Assembly: GCF_030124145.1 (NCBI RefSeq)
Contig: NZ_JASKMS010000010.1
Location: forward strand, 124,001-188,000
Reading direction: 5' to 3'
Length of the DNA: 64,000 nt
DNA from: Streptomyces sp. 378
GTDB taxonomy: Bacteria; Actinomycetota; Actinomycetes; Streptomycetales; Streptomycetaceae
The notes under the pieces are model-generated. The model was not told the DNA's origin. It saw nothing but the letters and a program-made list of their open reading frames with translations, and did no database searches. Position 1 is the first letter of the stretch; every line of letters begins with the position of its first letter. Positions 35,303 to 43,750 of this stretch are shown here, piece by piece. The position numbers and the translations under genes were made by a program.

Positions 35303-35716
35303 ATGGCGCAGAACCAGGGACTCGACTGGCTGCTGGACGACCTGACCGAGCGCGTCCACGAAGTGCGGCACGCACTGGTCCTGTCCAACGACGGCCTGGT
35401 GACCGGCGCGAGCACCGGACTGCGCCGCGAGGACGCGGAACACCTCGCGGCCGTGTCGTCCGGGTTGCACAGCCTGGCCAAAGGCTCCGGACGGCACTTC
35501 GGCGCGGGCAGCGTACGCCAGACGATGATCGAGTTCGACGACGCGGTGCTCTTCGTCACCGCCGCCGGAACGGGCAGCTGTCTGTGCGTTCTCAGCGGCG
35601 CGGAGGCCGACATCGGCCAGATCGCCTACGAGATGACACTGCTGGTCAACCGGGTGGGCGAGCACCTCGACGTGGACGCCCGCCAACCGGAGTCGAAACC
35701 GATCGCAGACCTCTGA
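35303..35716 (+). CDS. stand-alone roadblock/LC7 protein, CvnB paralogue
   Basis: A 137-residue roadblock protein closely similar to CvnB at 33209 (shared 'LSNDGL', 'GASTGLRREDAEHLAAV', 'GRHFGAG', 'VRQTM', 'ADIG' and 'RVGEHL'). It has no GTPase, kinase or DUF742 neighbour of its own and is separated from cvnD by a minus-strand gene. It could compete with or form mixed dimers with CvnB (inference). GGGGAGAACGG before the ATG at 35303 gives the start. Probably a local duplication followed by insertion of the PPOX gene. Confidence 0.9.
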   Translation: MAQNQGLDWLLDDLTERVHEVRHALVLSNDGLVTGASTGLRREDAEHLAAVSSGLHSLAKGSGRHFGAGSVRQTMIEFDDAVLFVTAAGTGSCLCVLSGAEADIGQIAYEMTLLVNRVGEHLDVDARQPESKPIADL

Positions 35717-35743
35717 CCTGCCTGTTCGTCATCCCCCGCGGAG

Positions 35744-35752
35744 TTATCCACA
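35744..35752 (+). promoter_or_regulatory. isolated DnaA-box-like TTATCCACA
   Basis: A perfect match to the Escherichia coli DnaA box in the 127-base gap before the DUF6397 gene. No cluster of such boxes is present, so this is not an origin. It might be a DnaA regulatory site or chance. A TACGGT at 35781-35786 may be the -10 element of the next gene. Confidence 0.35.
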
Positions 35753-35843
35753 GGCTCGCCACGAGATCCGCCGCAGCGGCTACGGTCTTTTTCACGGCGA
35801 CCGCACACGGCGTGAGCCGGCGACTCCACGGGGGAGACCGACC

Positions 35844-36770
35844 ATGACACGCATCGGCACGACATCCGACCGTCTCACCTGCGCCCCGAGCCGGGCCGCC
35901 CGCGAACTGAGTCTCAAGCGGAGTGAGTTCGACCTCGCGGTGGACCTGGGGCTCGTCCGGACCGTGGCCGACGAAGGAGGCGGGGGGCGGCGCGTGCCTC
36001 AGAGGGAGATCGACCGGCTGCGTTCCGACGGCGGCTTCCCGGGTGCCCTGCGCGAGCGCGTCACGACCGTCGGCACCACTGAGGGCGCGAAGCTCATGGA
36101 GGTGGCGCCCACCCGGTTCACGAGCCTCGCACGCTTCGGCCTGCTGGTCCCGGTGACGTTTTACCTGAACCGCTATCGCACGGTCGTCTGGCTGTATCTG
36201 GCCGAAGAACTCCGGCAGTTCGCGGCCGAGGACAGCAACGTCCGGTTGCTGACCGGCCGTCGAGCGCCCGCCGAGATCCGGGAAGGGCTGAAGTCCGGGA
36301 TGGACCGGCGGCCCCGCAACTGGCGGGGCCGTCACGTCGGATTCCTGACACGGCAGGCGGGGGACGACCCCTGGGCACGTGCGGCAGCCGTCGCCTGCCT
36401 CCTGGACCCCGCCGACGTGGCGGACCTCGTCCCGGATCCCCGCGAACGCGCCCACCTGGACCGCTGCCGCCCCCGGCTCCCGGCGCACGGCACTCCCGGT
36501 TCACCCGCCGCCGAGCTGGCCGAGACCCTGATGACGGCGAGCGAGCCGGACGAGGTGGACTGGTTCCGGGCAGACCTGGCCCACACCATGCGGACGGCCC
36601 GAAGGCACCTCCACGTGGCGGAGGCCCCGCCCGCGACACCGCGGTCAGGACCCGAGGTGCTCGCGCCACCCCCCGCTGCGGCGGCAGCGCGGCCCGTGCC
36701 ACCGAGCCCCGCCCCTCCCCATGGCCTGCTGAACAGGCTCCTCGGCAGAGGCCGGCGGTCGGGCGGGTGA
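35844..36770 (+). CDS. DUF6397-like protein
   Basis: A 308-residue protein resembling the Streptomyces family DUF6397 (from memory). The N-terminus 'SRAARELSLKRSEFDLAVDLGLVRTV' looks like a helix-turn-helix-type DNA-binding segment; residues 90-190 form a helical domain ('RFGLLVPVTFYLNRYRTVVWLYLAEELRQF'). The last 60 residues are Ala/Pro-rich with a basic end 'LLNRLLGRGRRSGG'. GGGGAG precedes the ATG at 35844 by about 8 bases. No membrane segment. Function unknown; it may belong to the preceding conservon region, but has its own promoter candidate. Confidence 0.7.
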   Translation: MTRIGTTSDRLTCAPSRAARELSLKRSEFDLAVDLGLVRTVADEGGGGRRVPQREIDRLRSDGGFPGALRERVTTVGTTEGAKLMEVAPTRFTSLARFGLLVPVTFYLNRYRTVVWLYLAEELRQFAAEDSNVRLLTGRRAPAEIREGLKSGMDRRPRNWRGRHVGFLTRQAGDDPWARAAAVACLLDPADVADLVPDPRERAHLDRCRPRLPAHGTPGSPAAELAETLMTASEPDEVDWFRADLAHTMRTARRHLHVAEAPPATPRSGPEVLAPPPAAAAARPVPPSPAPPHGLLNRLLGRGRRSGG

Positions 36771-36868
36771 CCCCTTCGGCTCGCAACACCGCTGGTCGGC
36801 GCTCTGACCGATGACTTTCCGGATGCGCCCGGGTCCACCTCTGACGAGACTGTGTCCGGGAGGCGATC

Positions 36869-37240
36869 ATGTTCGGTACGACGAAGGCGTTCAGCGGGTT
36901 CTCGGTGAACGACATCGACGCGGCCAGGGCGTTCTACGGTGACACGCTCGGGCTGCGCGTGTCGGAAGAGAACGGGATGCTCATCCTGCACCTCGCGGGT
37001 GACCGGGACACCCTGGTCTACCCCAAGCCGGATCACACCCCGGCGACGTTCACCATCCTCAACTTCCCGGTCGACGACATCGAGGCCGCGGTCGACGAGC
37101 TGAGCAGGAGAGGGGTGCGTTTCGAGCGCTACGACCACCTCAAGACGGACGACAAGGGGATCTTCCGCGGTGGCGGCCCGCTGATCGCGTGGTTCACCGA
37201 CCCGGCGGGAAACGTGCTGTCCGTCCTCCAGGAAACCTGA
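36869..37240 (+). CDS. VOC-superfamily (glyoxalase/bleomycin-resistance-like) protein
   Basis: A 123-residue single-domain vicinal-oxygen-chelate protein ('[23 protein letters not shown]', '[15 protein letters not shown]', '[15 protein letters not shown]'). Members bind metals or small molecules; roles range from glyoxalase to resistance. GGGAGG precedes the ATG by 7 bases. It is probably monocistronic. Substrate unknown. Confidence 0.88.
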   Translation: MFGTTKAFSGFSVNDIDAARAFYGDTLGLRVSEENGMLILHLAGDRDTLVYPKPDHTPATFTILNFPVDDIEAAVDELSRRGVRFERYDHLKTDDKGIFRGGGPLIAWFTDPAGNVLSVLQET

Positions 37241-37388
37241 CACGCGGATCATGCCCGAGCTGCCCGACACCGAGGGCTTCCGGCAAGTGATGCTCACCCG
37301 CCGCCCCCGACGACGGTCACCCGCCGCCCGCCGCCCCCCATGCTGCTCACCCGCCCGCGGGGGCGTGCCTTCGTGGGCCCCCCTTCGC

Positions 37389-38342
37389 TCAGGGTGCCGC
37401 CGTGGTCTCGCGCTCCTCGTCCGGGGCCACCAGCGACTGCGTCAACGGGATTCGCGCCAGCGCAAACACCCCCGCGGCGATCAGCGCGACGCCGAACAGC
37501 TGGGGCACCAGCCACCACCCGGTGCGGATGGTCTCCTCGTACAGGGTGATGCCGAGGGCGAGGCTCACCAGGGCGTCGCCGAGGGTGAGCGCGGGCTGCG
37601 AGGCGACCAGCGGGCCGGCCTGCATGGCGTGCTCCAGCAGGAACAGCGCGGCCACGCCGGACGCGGCGAACGCGTACGTCTGCCAGGCGGTGAGGAAACC
37701 GACGATGCCCTGCTCGTCGAGGATGTGGGTGGCGGCCTTCATCAGCGCCGCGGTCACCGCGTAGCTGATCGCCGTCGCGGCACCCAGACAGGCGGCCCGG
37801 GCGCGGCCCTCCGGACGCCGCAGGGCGGCCAGAGCCAGGGCGACGACCGCTCCCGCGCACACGGCGAGAGCGGGAATCCAGCGGTCCAGCGCCACCTGCG
37901 TGCGGTTGCCGGCGGGTGAGGCGGCGGCGAGCGCGACCGCCAGACCGGCCACCACCACCGTCACGGCCAGCCATCCCCTCCCCGGAAGATGCCGGTGCAT
38001 CAGCAGGGAGGCGACGATGAGGGTGAGCGGCAGCTCCAGCACGAAGAGCGGCTGCACGATCGTCAGCGGCCCCGTGGCCAGCGCCAGCGCCTGGCAGACG
38101 CCGGCGCCGATCACCGCGAGGATGCCGGCCAGCCACACGGGCCGGCGCAGCAGATCGACGATCAGGCCGGCCCGCAGGCCTTGCGACGCGGGCACGGTGA
38201 GCGCCGCCTTGCGTTGCAGTACGGTCGCGACGGCGTTGCTGAAGGCCGCGCAGATCGCGAACACGACGGGGACCACGGTGTGCAGCGTTGCCACCTCCCG
38301 GATCGGCGGGCGTGTGACGCCGGCAGGGCCTGCTCCTGCCAT
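37389..38342 (-). CDS. DMT-superfamily (EamA-like) transporter
   Basis: A 317-residue membrane protein with nine or ten helices, e.g. 'VVPVVFAICAAFSNAVATVL', 'LAGILAVIGAGVCQALALAT', 'IVQPLFVLELPLTLIVASLL' and 'LFGVALIAAGVFALARIPLT'. The pattern matches the drug/metabolite transporter superfamily with two repeat halves. It may export a metabolite or amino acid; substrate not determinable. The true start may be slightly downstream (the first hydrophobic stretch begins at residue 22). It lies after the thioesterase gene on the same strand. Confidence 0.85.
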   Translation of the reverse strand: MAGAGPAGVTRPPIREVATLHTVVPVVFAICAAFSNAVATVLQRKAALTVPASQGLRAGLIVDLLRRPVWLAGILAVIGAGVCQALALATGPLTIVQPLFVLELPLTLIVASLLMHRHLPGRGWLAVTVVVAGLAVALAAASPAGNRTQVALDRWIPALAVCAGAVVALALAALRRPEGRARAACLGAATAISYAVTAALMKAATHILDEQGIVGFLTAWQTYAFAASGVAALFLLEHAMQAGPLVASQPALTLGDALVSLALGITLYEETIRTGWWLVPQLFGVALIAAGVFALARIPLTQSLVAPDEERETTAAP

Positions 38343-38411
38343 GGTCGCCGGATCCGGTCAGCGGCGCGATCGGAGCCCCGGCGCGCGGTGCTCCGATCGG
38401 TGAGGACCAGG

Positions 38412-39284
38412 TCAGCCGAGCTTCCGGAAGAGCCCTTCCTGCACCACGGACACGACCAGACGGCCCTCACGGTCGTAGATCCGGCCCCGGGCCAGGCCCC
38501 GGCCGCTGACCGCGATCGGCGACTCCTGGTCGTAGAGGAGCCAGTCGTCCGCGCGGAACGGGCGGTGGAACCACATGGCGTGGTCCAGCGACGCCATGTC
38601 GAAGCCGCGCGGTCCCCACAGCGGCTCGACAGGGATGCGGACGGCGTCCAGCAGCGTCATGTCGCTGGCGTAGGTGAGGGCACAGGTGTGCACAAGAGGG
38701 TCGTCGCCGAGCGGTCCGACCGCGCGCATCCACACCGCGCTGCGCGGCTCGGCGTCCCGGGCCTCCGCGGCGGTCCAGCGCAGCCGGTCCACGTAGCGGA
38801 TGTCGAAGGGCTGGCGGCGAGCCATTCGCTCCAGCTGCTCGGGCAGCGCGCCCAGGTGCTCCCGGATCTCGTCCGTGACCGTGGGCAGGGACTCGGGGTC
38901 CGGGACCTCGCGGGCGGGCGGCAGCTGGTGCTCGAAGCTGCCCTCCTCCGGTTTGTGGAAGGAGGCGGTGAGATTGAAGATCGTGCGGCCCTGCTGCACG
39001 GCCGTCACCCGGCGGGTGGTGAACGACCGCCCGTCGCGCACATGCTCGACCTGGTAGACGATCGGCACACCCGGCCGGCCCGGCCGCAGGAAGTAGGCGT
39101 GCAGCGAGTGCACCGGGCGGTCGCCCTCCGTGGTGCGGCCGGCGGCGACCAGCGCCTGGCCCGCCACCTGCCCGCCGAAGACCCGCTGCAGGGACTCCTG
39201 CGGGCTGCGGCCGCGGAAGATGTCGACCTCGATCTGCTCCAGGTCGAGCAGGTCGACCAGTCTCTCGGCCGGGTTCGTCGTCAT
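38412..39284 (-). CDS. tesB: acyl-CoA thioesterase II
   Basis: A 290-residue double-hotdog thioesterase that hydrolyses acyl-CoA to fatty acid and CoA. Typical TesB segments are 'FRGRSPQESLQRVFGGQVAGQALVAA' region near residues 22-45, 'SLHAYFLRPGRPGVPIVYQV' and 'LDHAMWFHRPFRADDWLLYDQESP' near 240-260, with 'GRGLARGRIYDREGRLVVSV' at the end. CAGGAG before the ATG fits. It lies 37 bases after the DUF3516 helicase on the same strand, so they may be co-transcribed. Length fits the family. Confidence 0.94.
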   Translation of the reverse strand: MTTNPAERLVDLLDLEQIEVDIFRGRSPQESLQRVFGGQVAGQALVAAGRTTEGDRPVHSLHAYFLRPGRPGVPIVYQVEHVRDGRSFTTRRVTAVQQGRTIFNLTASFHKPEEGSFEHQLPPAREVPDPESLPTVTDEIREHLGALPEQLERMARRQPFDIRYVDRLRWTAAEARDAEPRSAVWMRAVGPLGDDPLVHTCALTYASDMTLLDAVRIPVEPLWGPRGFDMASLDHAMWFHRPFRADDWLLYDQESPIAVSGRGLARGRIYDREGRLVVSVVQEGLFRKLG

Positions 39285-39321
39285 GGGTGGGATTCTCCTG
39301 TGCTCGCTGCTGCCCGGCCGT

Positions 39322-41844
39322 TCACAGCCGGCCGACGTCGGTCACGCGCACGACCGCGCGGCCCTCCGCGTCGGAGGCCGTGAGGTCGACCTCCGCGCTG
39401 ATGCCCCAGTCGTGGTCGCCGTTGGGATCGTGGAAGATCTGCCGGACCCGCCACAGAGCGTTCTCCGGCTCCTCCTCGATGAGCAGCAGCTTCGGGCCGC
39501 GGGCGTCGGGGCCGGTGCCAAGGTCCTCGTACTCGTCCCAGTACTCGTCCATCGCCTCGCCCCACGCGTCGGCGTCCCAGCCGGAGTCCCCGTCCATCTC
39601 GCCCAGTTCCCCGACCTGGTCGAGAGCGGCCAGTTCCACGCGGCGGAACATGGCGTTGCGGACCAGGACGCGGAAGGCGCGCGCGTTGGCGGTGACCGGC
39701 TTGACCTCGTCGGCCTTCTCCTGGGCCTCCTCGGCGGTCATCTCCGCGGGGTTGGCCAGCTGCTCCCACTCGTCCAGCAGGCTGGAGTCGACCTGGCGCA
39801 CCATCTCGCCCAGCCAGGCGATCAGGTCCTGGAGGTCCTCGGACTTGAGGTCGTCGGGGACGGTGTGGTCGAGGGCCTTGAAGGCGCTGGCGAGGTAGCG
39901 CAGCACGATGCCCTCGGTGCGCGCCAGCTCGTAGTGGGACACCAACTCCGTGAAGGACATGGCTCGTTCGTACATGTCACGGATGACCGACTTGGGCGAC
40001 AGCGGATGGTCGCCGACCCACGGGTGGCTCTTGCGGTACGTGTCGTACGCGTGGAAGAGCAGCTCCTCCAGGGGCTTCGGGTAGGTGATGTCCTGGAGGC
40101 GCTCCATGCGCTCCTCGTACTCGACCCCGTCCGCCTTCATCTGGGCCACGGCCTCGCCGCGCGCCTTGTTCTGCTGAGCGGCGAGGATCTGCCGCGGGTC
40201 GTCGAGCGTCGACTCCACGACGGACACCATGTCGAGCGCGTACGACGGCGATTCGGGGTCGAGCAGTTCGAACGCGGCGAGTGCGAACGTGGACAGCGGC
40301 TGGTTGAGCGCGAAGTCCTGCTGGAGGTCGACCGTGAGACGGACGACGCGGCCCTCGGCGTCCGGCCGGTCGAGCTTCTCGACGATGCCGCCGTCCAGCA
40401 GCGAACGGTAGATGGCGATGGCCCGGCGGATGTGCCGCAACTGCTGCTTGCGCGGCTCGTGATTGTCCTCCAGCAGCCGCCGCATCGCCTCGAAGGCGTT
40501 GCCGGGCCGGGCGATCACCGACAGCAGCATGGTGTGCGTCACCCGGAATCGGGAGGACAGCGGCTCCGGCTCGGAGCCGATGAGCTTCTCGAAGGTCTGC
40601 TCCGACCAGGCGACGAAGCCTTCGGGGGCCTTCTTGCGGACGACCTTGCGGCGCTTCTTCGGGTCGTCGCCGGCCTTGGCGAGGGCCTTCTCGTTCTCGA
40701 CGACGTGCTCGGGCGCCTGCGCGACGACGAAGCCCTCCGTGTCGTACCCGGCCCGTCCGGCACGGCCCGCGATCTGGTGGAACTCCCGGGCGCGCAGGGT
40801 GCGCACGCGGGTGCCGTCGTACTTGGTGAGGGCCGTGAACAGCACGGTCCGGATGGGGACGTTGACGCCCACGCCGAGCGTGTCGGTGCCGCAGATGACC
40901 TTCAGCAGACCGGCCTGCGCGAGCTTCTCCACCAGGCGGCGGTACTTGGGGAGCATGCCGGCGTGGTGCACGCCGATGCCGTGCCGGACGTAACGGGAGA
41001 GGTTGCGCCCGAACTTGGTGGTGAAGCGGAAGTTGCCGATCAGCGCGGCGATCTGCTCCTTCTCCTCCTTCGAGCACATGTTGATGCTCATCAGCGCCTG
41101 CGCCCGCTCCACGGCCTGCGCCTGAGTGAAGTGCACGATGTAGACGGGCGCCTGCCGGGCCGCCAGCAGGTCGGTGAGCGTCTCGGTGAGCGGGGTGTAC
41201 CGGTACTCGTAGGAGAGCGGGACCGGCCGGGTCGCCGAGCGCACCACCGCGGTCGGGCGGTTCGTGCGGCGGGTGAGGTCCTTCTCGAAGAAGGAGACGT
41301 CGCCGAGCGTCGCCGACATCAGCACGAACTGCGCCTGCGGCAGCTCCAGGATCGGGATCTGCCAGGCCCAGCCGCGGTCGCCCTCCGCGTAGAAGTGGAA
41401 CTCGTCCATCACGACCTGGCCGACGTCCGCGTCCTTGCCGTCGCGCAGCGCGATCGACGCGAGCACCTCGGCGGTGCAGCAGATCACGGGGGCGTCGGCG
41501 TTGACGGACGCGTCACCGGTCAGCATGCCGACGTTCTCCGTGCCGAAGATCTTGCACAGCTCGAAGAACTTCTCCGACACCAGCGCCTTGATCGGGGCGG
41601 TGTAGAAGGTGACCTCGTCACGGGCGAGGGCCGCGAAGTGCGCGCCCGCCGCGATCATGCTCTTGCCTGAGCCGGTGGGCGTCGACACGATCACGTTCGC
41701 GCCGGAGACCACCTCGATCAGCGCCTCCTCCTGGTGGGAGTAGAGGGTGAGCCCGCGCTCGCCGGCCCACGACTCGAAGGCTTCGTACAAGGCGTCGGGG
41801 TCGGCGGTCCGCGGCAGCTGATCGATGAGGGTCACGCCCCCCAT
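39322..41844 (-). CDS. DEAD/DEAH-box helicase with DUF3516 C-terminal domain
   Basis: An 840-residue superfamily 2 helicase of the Ski2-like group. Walker A is 'VSTPTGSGKSMIAAG' (about residue 55), motif II is 'VVMDEFHFYAEGDRG' (DEFH), motif III 'VLMSATLGD', and the second helicase half has 'YIVHFTQAQAVERAQALM', 'GVHHAGMLPKYR', 'LGVGVNVPIRTVLF' and 'IAGRAGRAGYDTEG'. The C-terminal 350 residues form the DUF3516 region, found mainly in actinobacteria. The substrate is likely RNA or structured nucleic acid (inference). A GTG three codons in could be an alternative start. Confidence 0.92.
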   Translation of the reverse strand: MGGVTLIDQLPRTADPDALYEAFESWAGERGLTLYSHQEEALIEVVSGANVIVSTPTGSGKSMIAAGAHFAALARDEVTFYTAPIKALVSEKFFELCKIFGTENVGMLTGDASVNADAPVICCTAEVLASIALRDGKDADVGQVVMDEFHFYAEGDRGWAWQIPILELPQAQFVLMSATLGDVSFFEKDLTRRTNRPTAVVRSATRPVPLSYEYRYTPLTETLTDLLAARQAPVYIVHFTQAQAVERAQALMSINMCSKEEKEQIAALIGNFRFTTKFGRNLSRYVRHGIGVHHAGMLPKYRRLVEKLAQAGLLKVICGTDTLGVGVNVPIRTVLFTALTKYDGTRVRTLRAREFHQIAGRAGRAGYDTEGFVVAQAPEHVVENEKALAKAGDDPKKRRKVVRKKAPEGFVAWSEQTFEKLIGSEPEPLSSRFRVTHTMLLSVIARPGNAFEAMRRLLEDNHEPRKQQLRHIRRAIAIYRSLLDGGIVEKLDRPDAEGRVVRLTVDLQQDFALNQPLSTFALAAFELLDPESPSYALDMVSVVESTLDDPRQILAAQQNKARGEAVAQMKADGVEYEERMERLQDITYPKPLEELLFHAYDTYRKSHPWVGDHPLSPKSVIRDMYERAMSFTELVSHYELARTEGIVLRYLASAFKALDHTVPDDLKSEDLQDLIAWLGEMVRQVDSSLLDEWEQLANPAEMTAEEAQEKADEVKPVTANARAFRVLVRNAMFRRVELAALDQVGELGEMDGDSGWDADAWGEAMDEYWDEYEDLGTGPDARGPKLLLIEEEPENALWRVRQIFHDPNGDHDWGISAEVDLTASDAEGRAVVRVTDVGRL

Positions 41845-41981
41845 CTTGCCTGGCCCGATACCCGATGCGGGAATCGGCTGCGGGCCCGAAGATCACGAAC
41901 GCTACGCTGGGGCGCCGACGGGACGTCAGCGCGCCCGGTCAACTGGACAGCGGCACATGACGAATGGGGCGGGCAGCGGCC

Positions 41982-42776
41982 ATGATGGGACCAGCACACT
42001 CACTGTCGGGAGCCGCCGCCTGGCTCGGCGTCGGTGCGGCCGCCGCGGCGGCCGGGCACCCGATGCCCTGGCCGGTCCTCCTCGTCGGCGCCCTGATCTG
42101 CGCCGGAGCGGCCCTGGCCCCGGACCTCGACCACAAGGCCGCCACCATCTCCCGGTCCTTCGGGCCGGTGTCGCGCTGGCTGTGCGAGATCGTGGACAAG
42201 TTGTCGTACGCCGTCTACAAGGCCACCAGGAAGCAGGGCGACCCGCGCCGCTCCGGCGGGCACCGCACCCTCACGCACACCTGGCTGTGGGCGGTCCTGA
42301 TCGGTGCGGGCACCTCGGCCGTGGCGATCACCAGCGACCGCTGGGGCGTCCTCGCGATCCTCTTCGTGCACCTGGTCCTGGCCATCGAGGGCCTGCTGTG
42401 GCGGGCGACGCGCGGCTCCAGCAGCGAGGTCCTGGTGTGGCTGCTGGCCGCGGCCACCGCATGGATCCTCGCGGGCGTGCTGGACCAGCCGGGCAACGGC
42501 GCGGACTGGCTGTTCGCGGCGCCGGGCCAGGAGTACCTGTGGCTGGGGCTGCCGGTGGTGCTGGGCGCCCTCGTGCACGACATCGGAGACGCGCTGACCG
42601 TGTCCGGCTGCCCGATCCTGTGGCCCATCCCGGTCGGGCGCAAGCGCTGGTACCCGATCGGGCCGCCGAAGGCCATGCGGTTCCGGGCCGGCAGCTGGGT
42701 CGAGCTGAAGGTGCTGATGCCGGTGTTCATGCTGCTCGGCGGGGTGGGCTGCGCGGCGGCGCTCAACGTCATCTGA
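41982..42776 (+). CDS. YdjM-like membrane-bound metal-dependent hydrolase family protein
   Basis: A 264-residue integral membrane protein of the YdjM/DUF457 family. 'PAHSLSGAAAWLGVGAAAAAAG', 'LVGALICAGAALAPDLDHKAATISRSFG' and 'GGHRTLTHTWLWAVLIGAG' show the conserved Asp-x-Asp-His and His-Arg-x-x-x-H motifs that suggest a metal site inside the membrane. Function of the family in bacteria is unclear; some members link to the LexA/SOS response or lipid metabolism. ATGs at 41964, 41982 and 41985 are possible; 41982 was chosen by family length. It is divergent from the helicase. Confidence 0.8.
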   Translation: MMGPAHSLSGAAAWLGVGAAAAAAGHPMPWPVLLVGALICAGAALAPDLDHKAATISRSFGPVSRWLCEIVDKLSYAVYKATRKQGDPRRSGGHRTLTHTWLWAVLIGAGTSAVAITSDRWGVLAILFVHLVLAIEGLLWRATRGSSSEVLVWLLAAATAWILAGVLDQPGNGADWLFAAPGQEYLWLGLPVVLGALVHDIGDALTVSGCPILWPIPVGRKRWYPIGPPKAMRFRAGSWVELKVLMPVFMLLGGVGCAAALNVI

Positions 42777-42795
42777 GCGGGTCCCGCCCTCTGTC

Positions 42796-43038
42796 TCAGC
42801 CGCCGTAGCGCCGCTCGAACGCGGCGACCCTGCCCTCCGAGTCCACGGTGCGTGCCTTGCCCGTGTAGAAGGGGTGGCTCTCCGAGGAGATCTCCACGTC
42901 CACGACCGGGTAGGTCTCTCCGTCGTCCCACTCGATGGTCTGGTCGCTGCTCGCGGTGGACCGGGTGAGGAACGCGTATCCGGCGGCGCGGTCGCGGAAG
43001 ACGACGGGGTGGTAGTCGGGGTGCTTGTCCTGCTGCAT
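42796..43038 (-). CDS. rpmE2: 50S ribosomal protein L31 type B (zinc-free paralogue)
   Basis: An 80-residue L31 that lacks the zinc-binding CxxC motifs ('[24 protein letters not shown]', '[22 protein letters not shown]'). C-minus paralogues replace the zinc-containing L31 when zinc is scarce and are often repressed by Zur. No Zur-box-like dyad is visible in the 35 bases between this gene and the DUF5709 gene upstream, so it may be co-transcribed with that gene. GAGGAGC lies about 7 bases before the ATG. Other paralogues (L33, S14, S18, L28) are not nearby. Confidence 0.95.
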   Translation of the reverse strand: MQQDKHPDYHPVVFRDRAAGYAFLTRSTASSDQTIEWDDGETYPVVDVEISSESHPFYTGKARTVDSEGRVAAFERRYGG

Positions 43039-43073
43039 GAACGCTCCTCGAACGACTCGGGCCGGTTTCGCGA

Positions 43074-43544
43074 TCAGCCGGACAGGGTGTCCTCGTCGAC
43101 GACGTGCACGGCGGCCTCCTCGGCCGACGCGGCGGCGCCGTCGATACCCACGTCCATGGCGACCAGTGCTTCCTCCTCGTCCTCGTGGGCGCCCTCGTCG
43201 GGTGCCACGAGCCGGCCGGAGCGCGCGGCGCCGACCTCGTTGTCCAGGAGTTCCCCGTCGGTGTCCTCACAGTCCCCCAGGCCGTCACCGTCCGGGGCGG
43301 CGGCATCGGGCAGCTCCTCGGCGAGCCGCTGGTCCAGTGTCTCGCCCCGCTGCCGCTCGGCCGCAGTCACGCCGAGGTGCTCGACGGCCCAGGGCCGCTC
43401 GGGAGGGGACCAGCCCCGGTCCAGGGGATCGTCGACGCCGTCGTACTCCAGGGTGTCCTCGGCGTCGAGCAGCCCCGTGTCCTCTCTCTGCTCGTCTTGG
43501 TCCGGCTGGTAGACGTCGTCTCCCCAGCCGTCGGAGCTGTTCAC
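43074..43544 (-). CDS. DUF5709-like acidic protein
   Basis: A 156-residue very acidic soluble protein ('[20 protein letters not shown]', '[21 protein letters not shown]', '[19 protein letters not shown]'). It matches a Streptomyces family annotated DUF5709 (from memory). The GTG at 43544 is preceded by GGGAGG at the right distance. The longer frame upstream is not used, as it lies inside the ABC transporter region. No catalytic motif; possible stress or regulatory adaptor, unknown. Confidence 0.75.
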   Translation of the reverse strand: MNSSDGWGDDVYQPDQDEQREDTGLLDAEDTLEYDGVDDPLDRGWSPPERPWAVEHLGVTAAERQRGETLDQRLAEELPDAAAPDGDGLGDCEDTDGELLDNEVGAARSGRLVAPDEGAHEDEEEALVAMDVGIDGAAASAEEAAVHVVDEDTLSG

Positions 43545-43750
43545 GGGTACCTCCCAGGGGATGGGGACGGGCCCGATCGCACGGGTCCCGCGCCGGGCCG
43601 CCGCCGCATGGAGCGCCGGCGCCGCCCGAGCCGCTGAGTGCCGGGCGTTCCCCGAGCCGGTGCCTGATTCCAGACTTCCACCCAGGCTCGGGACCGCGCA
43701 ACGCCAAGGACCCGGCGCCCGCGGGGACGCCGTCCCGTACGACGAGGTGC

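Noticed and set aside
35744-35752. Replication origin suggested by the DnaA box
   Set aside because: Only one box; no cluster and no dnaA/dnaN genes nearby.
39130-41670. An 846-codon plus-strand open frame opposite the DUF3516 helicase
   Set aside because: The helicase on the minus strand has all expected motifs; this frame has none.
43039-43073. Zur box before the L31B gene
   Set aside because: No TGAAAATGATTTTCA-like dyad is present in the gap.
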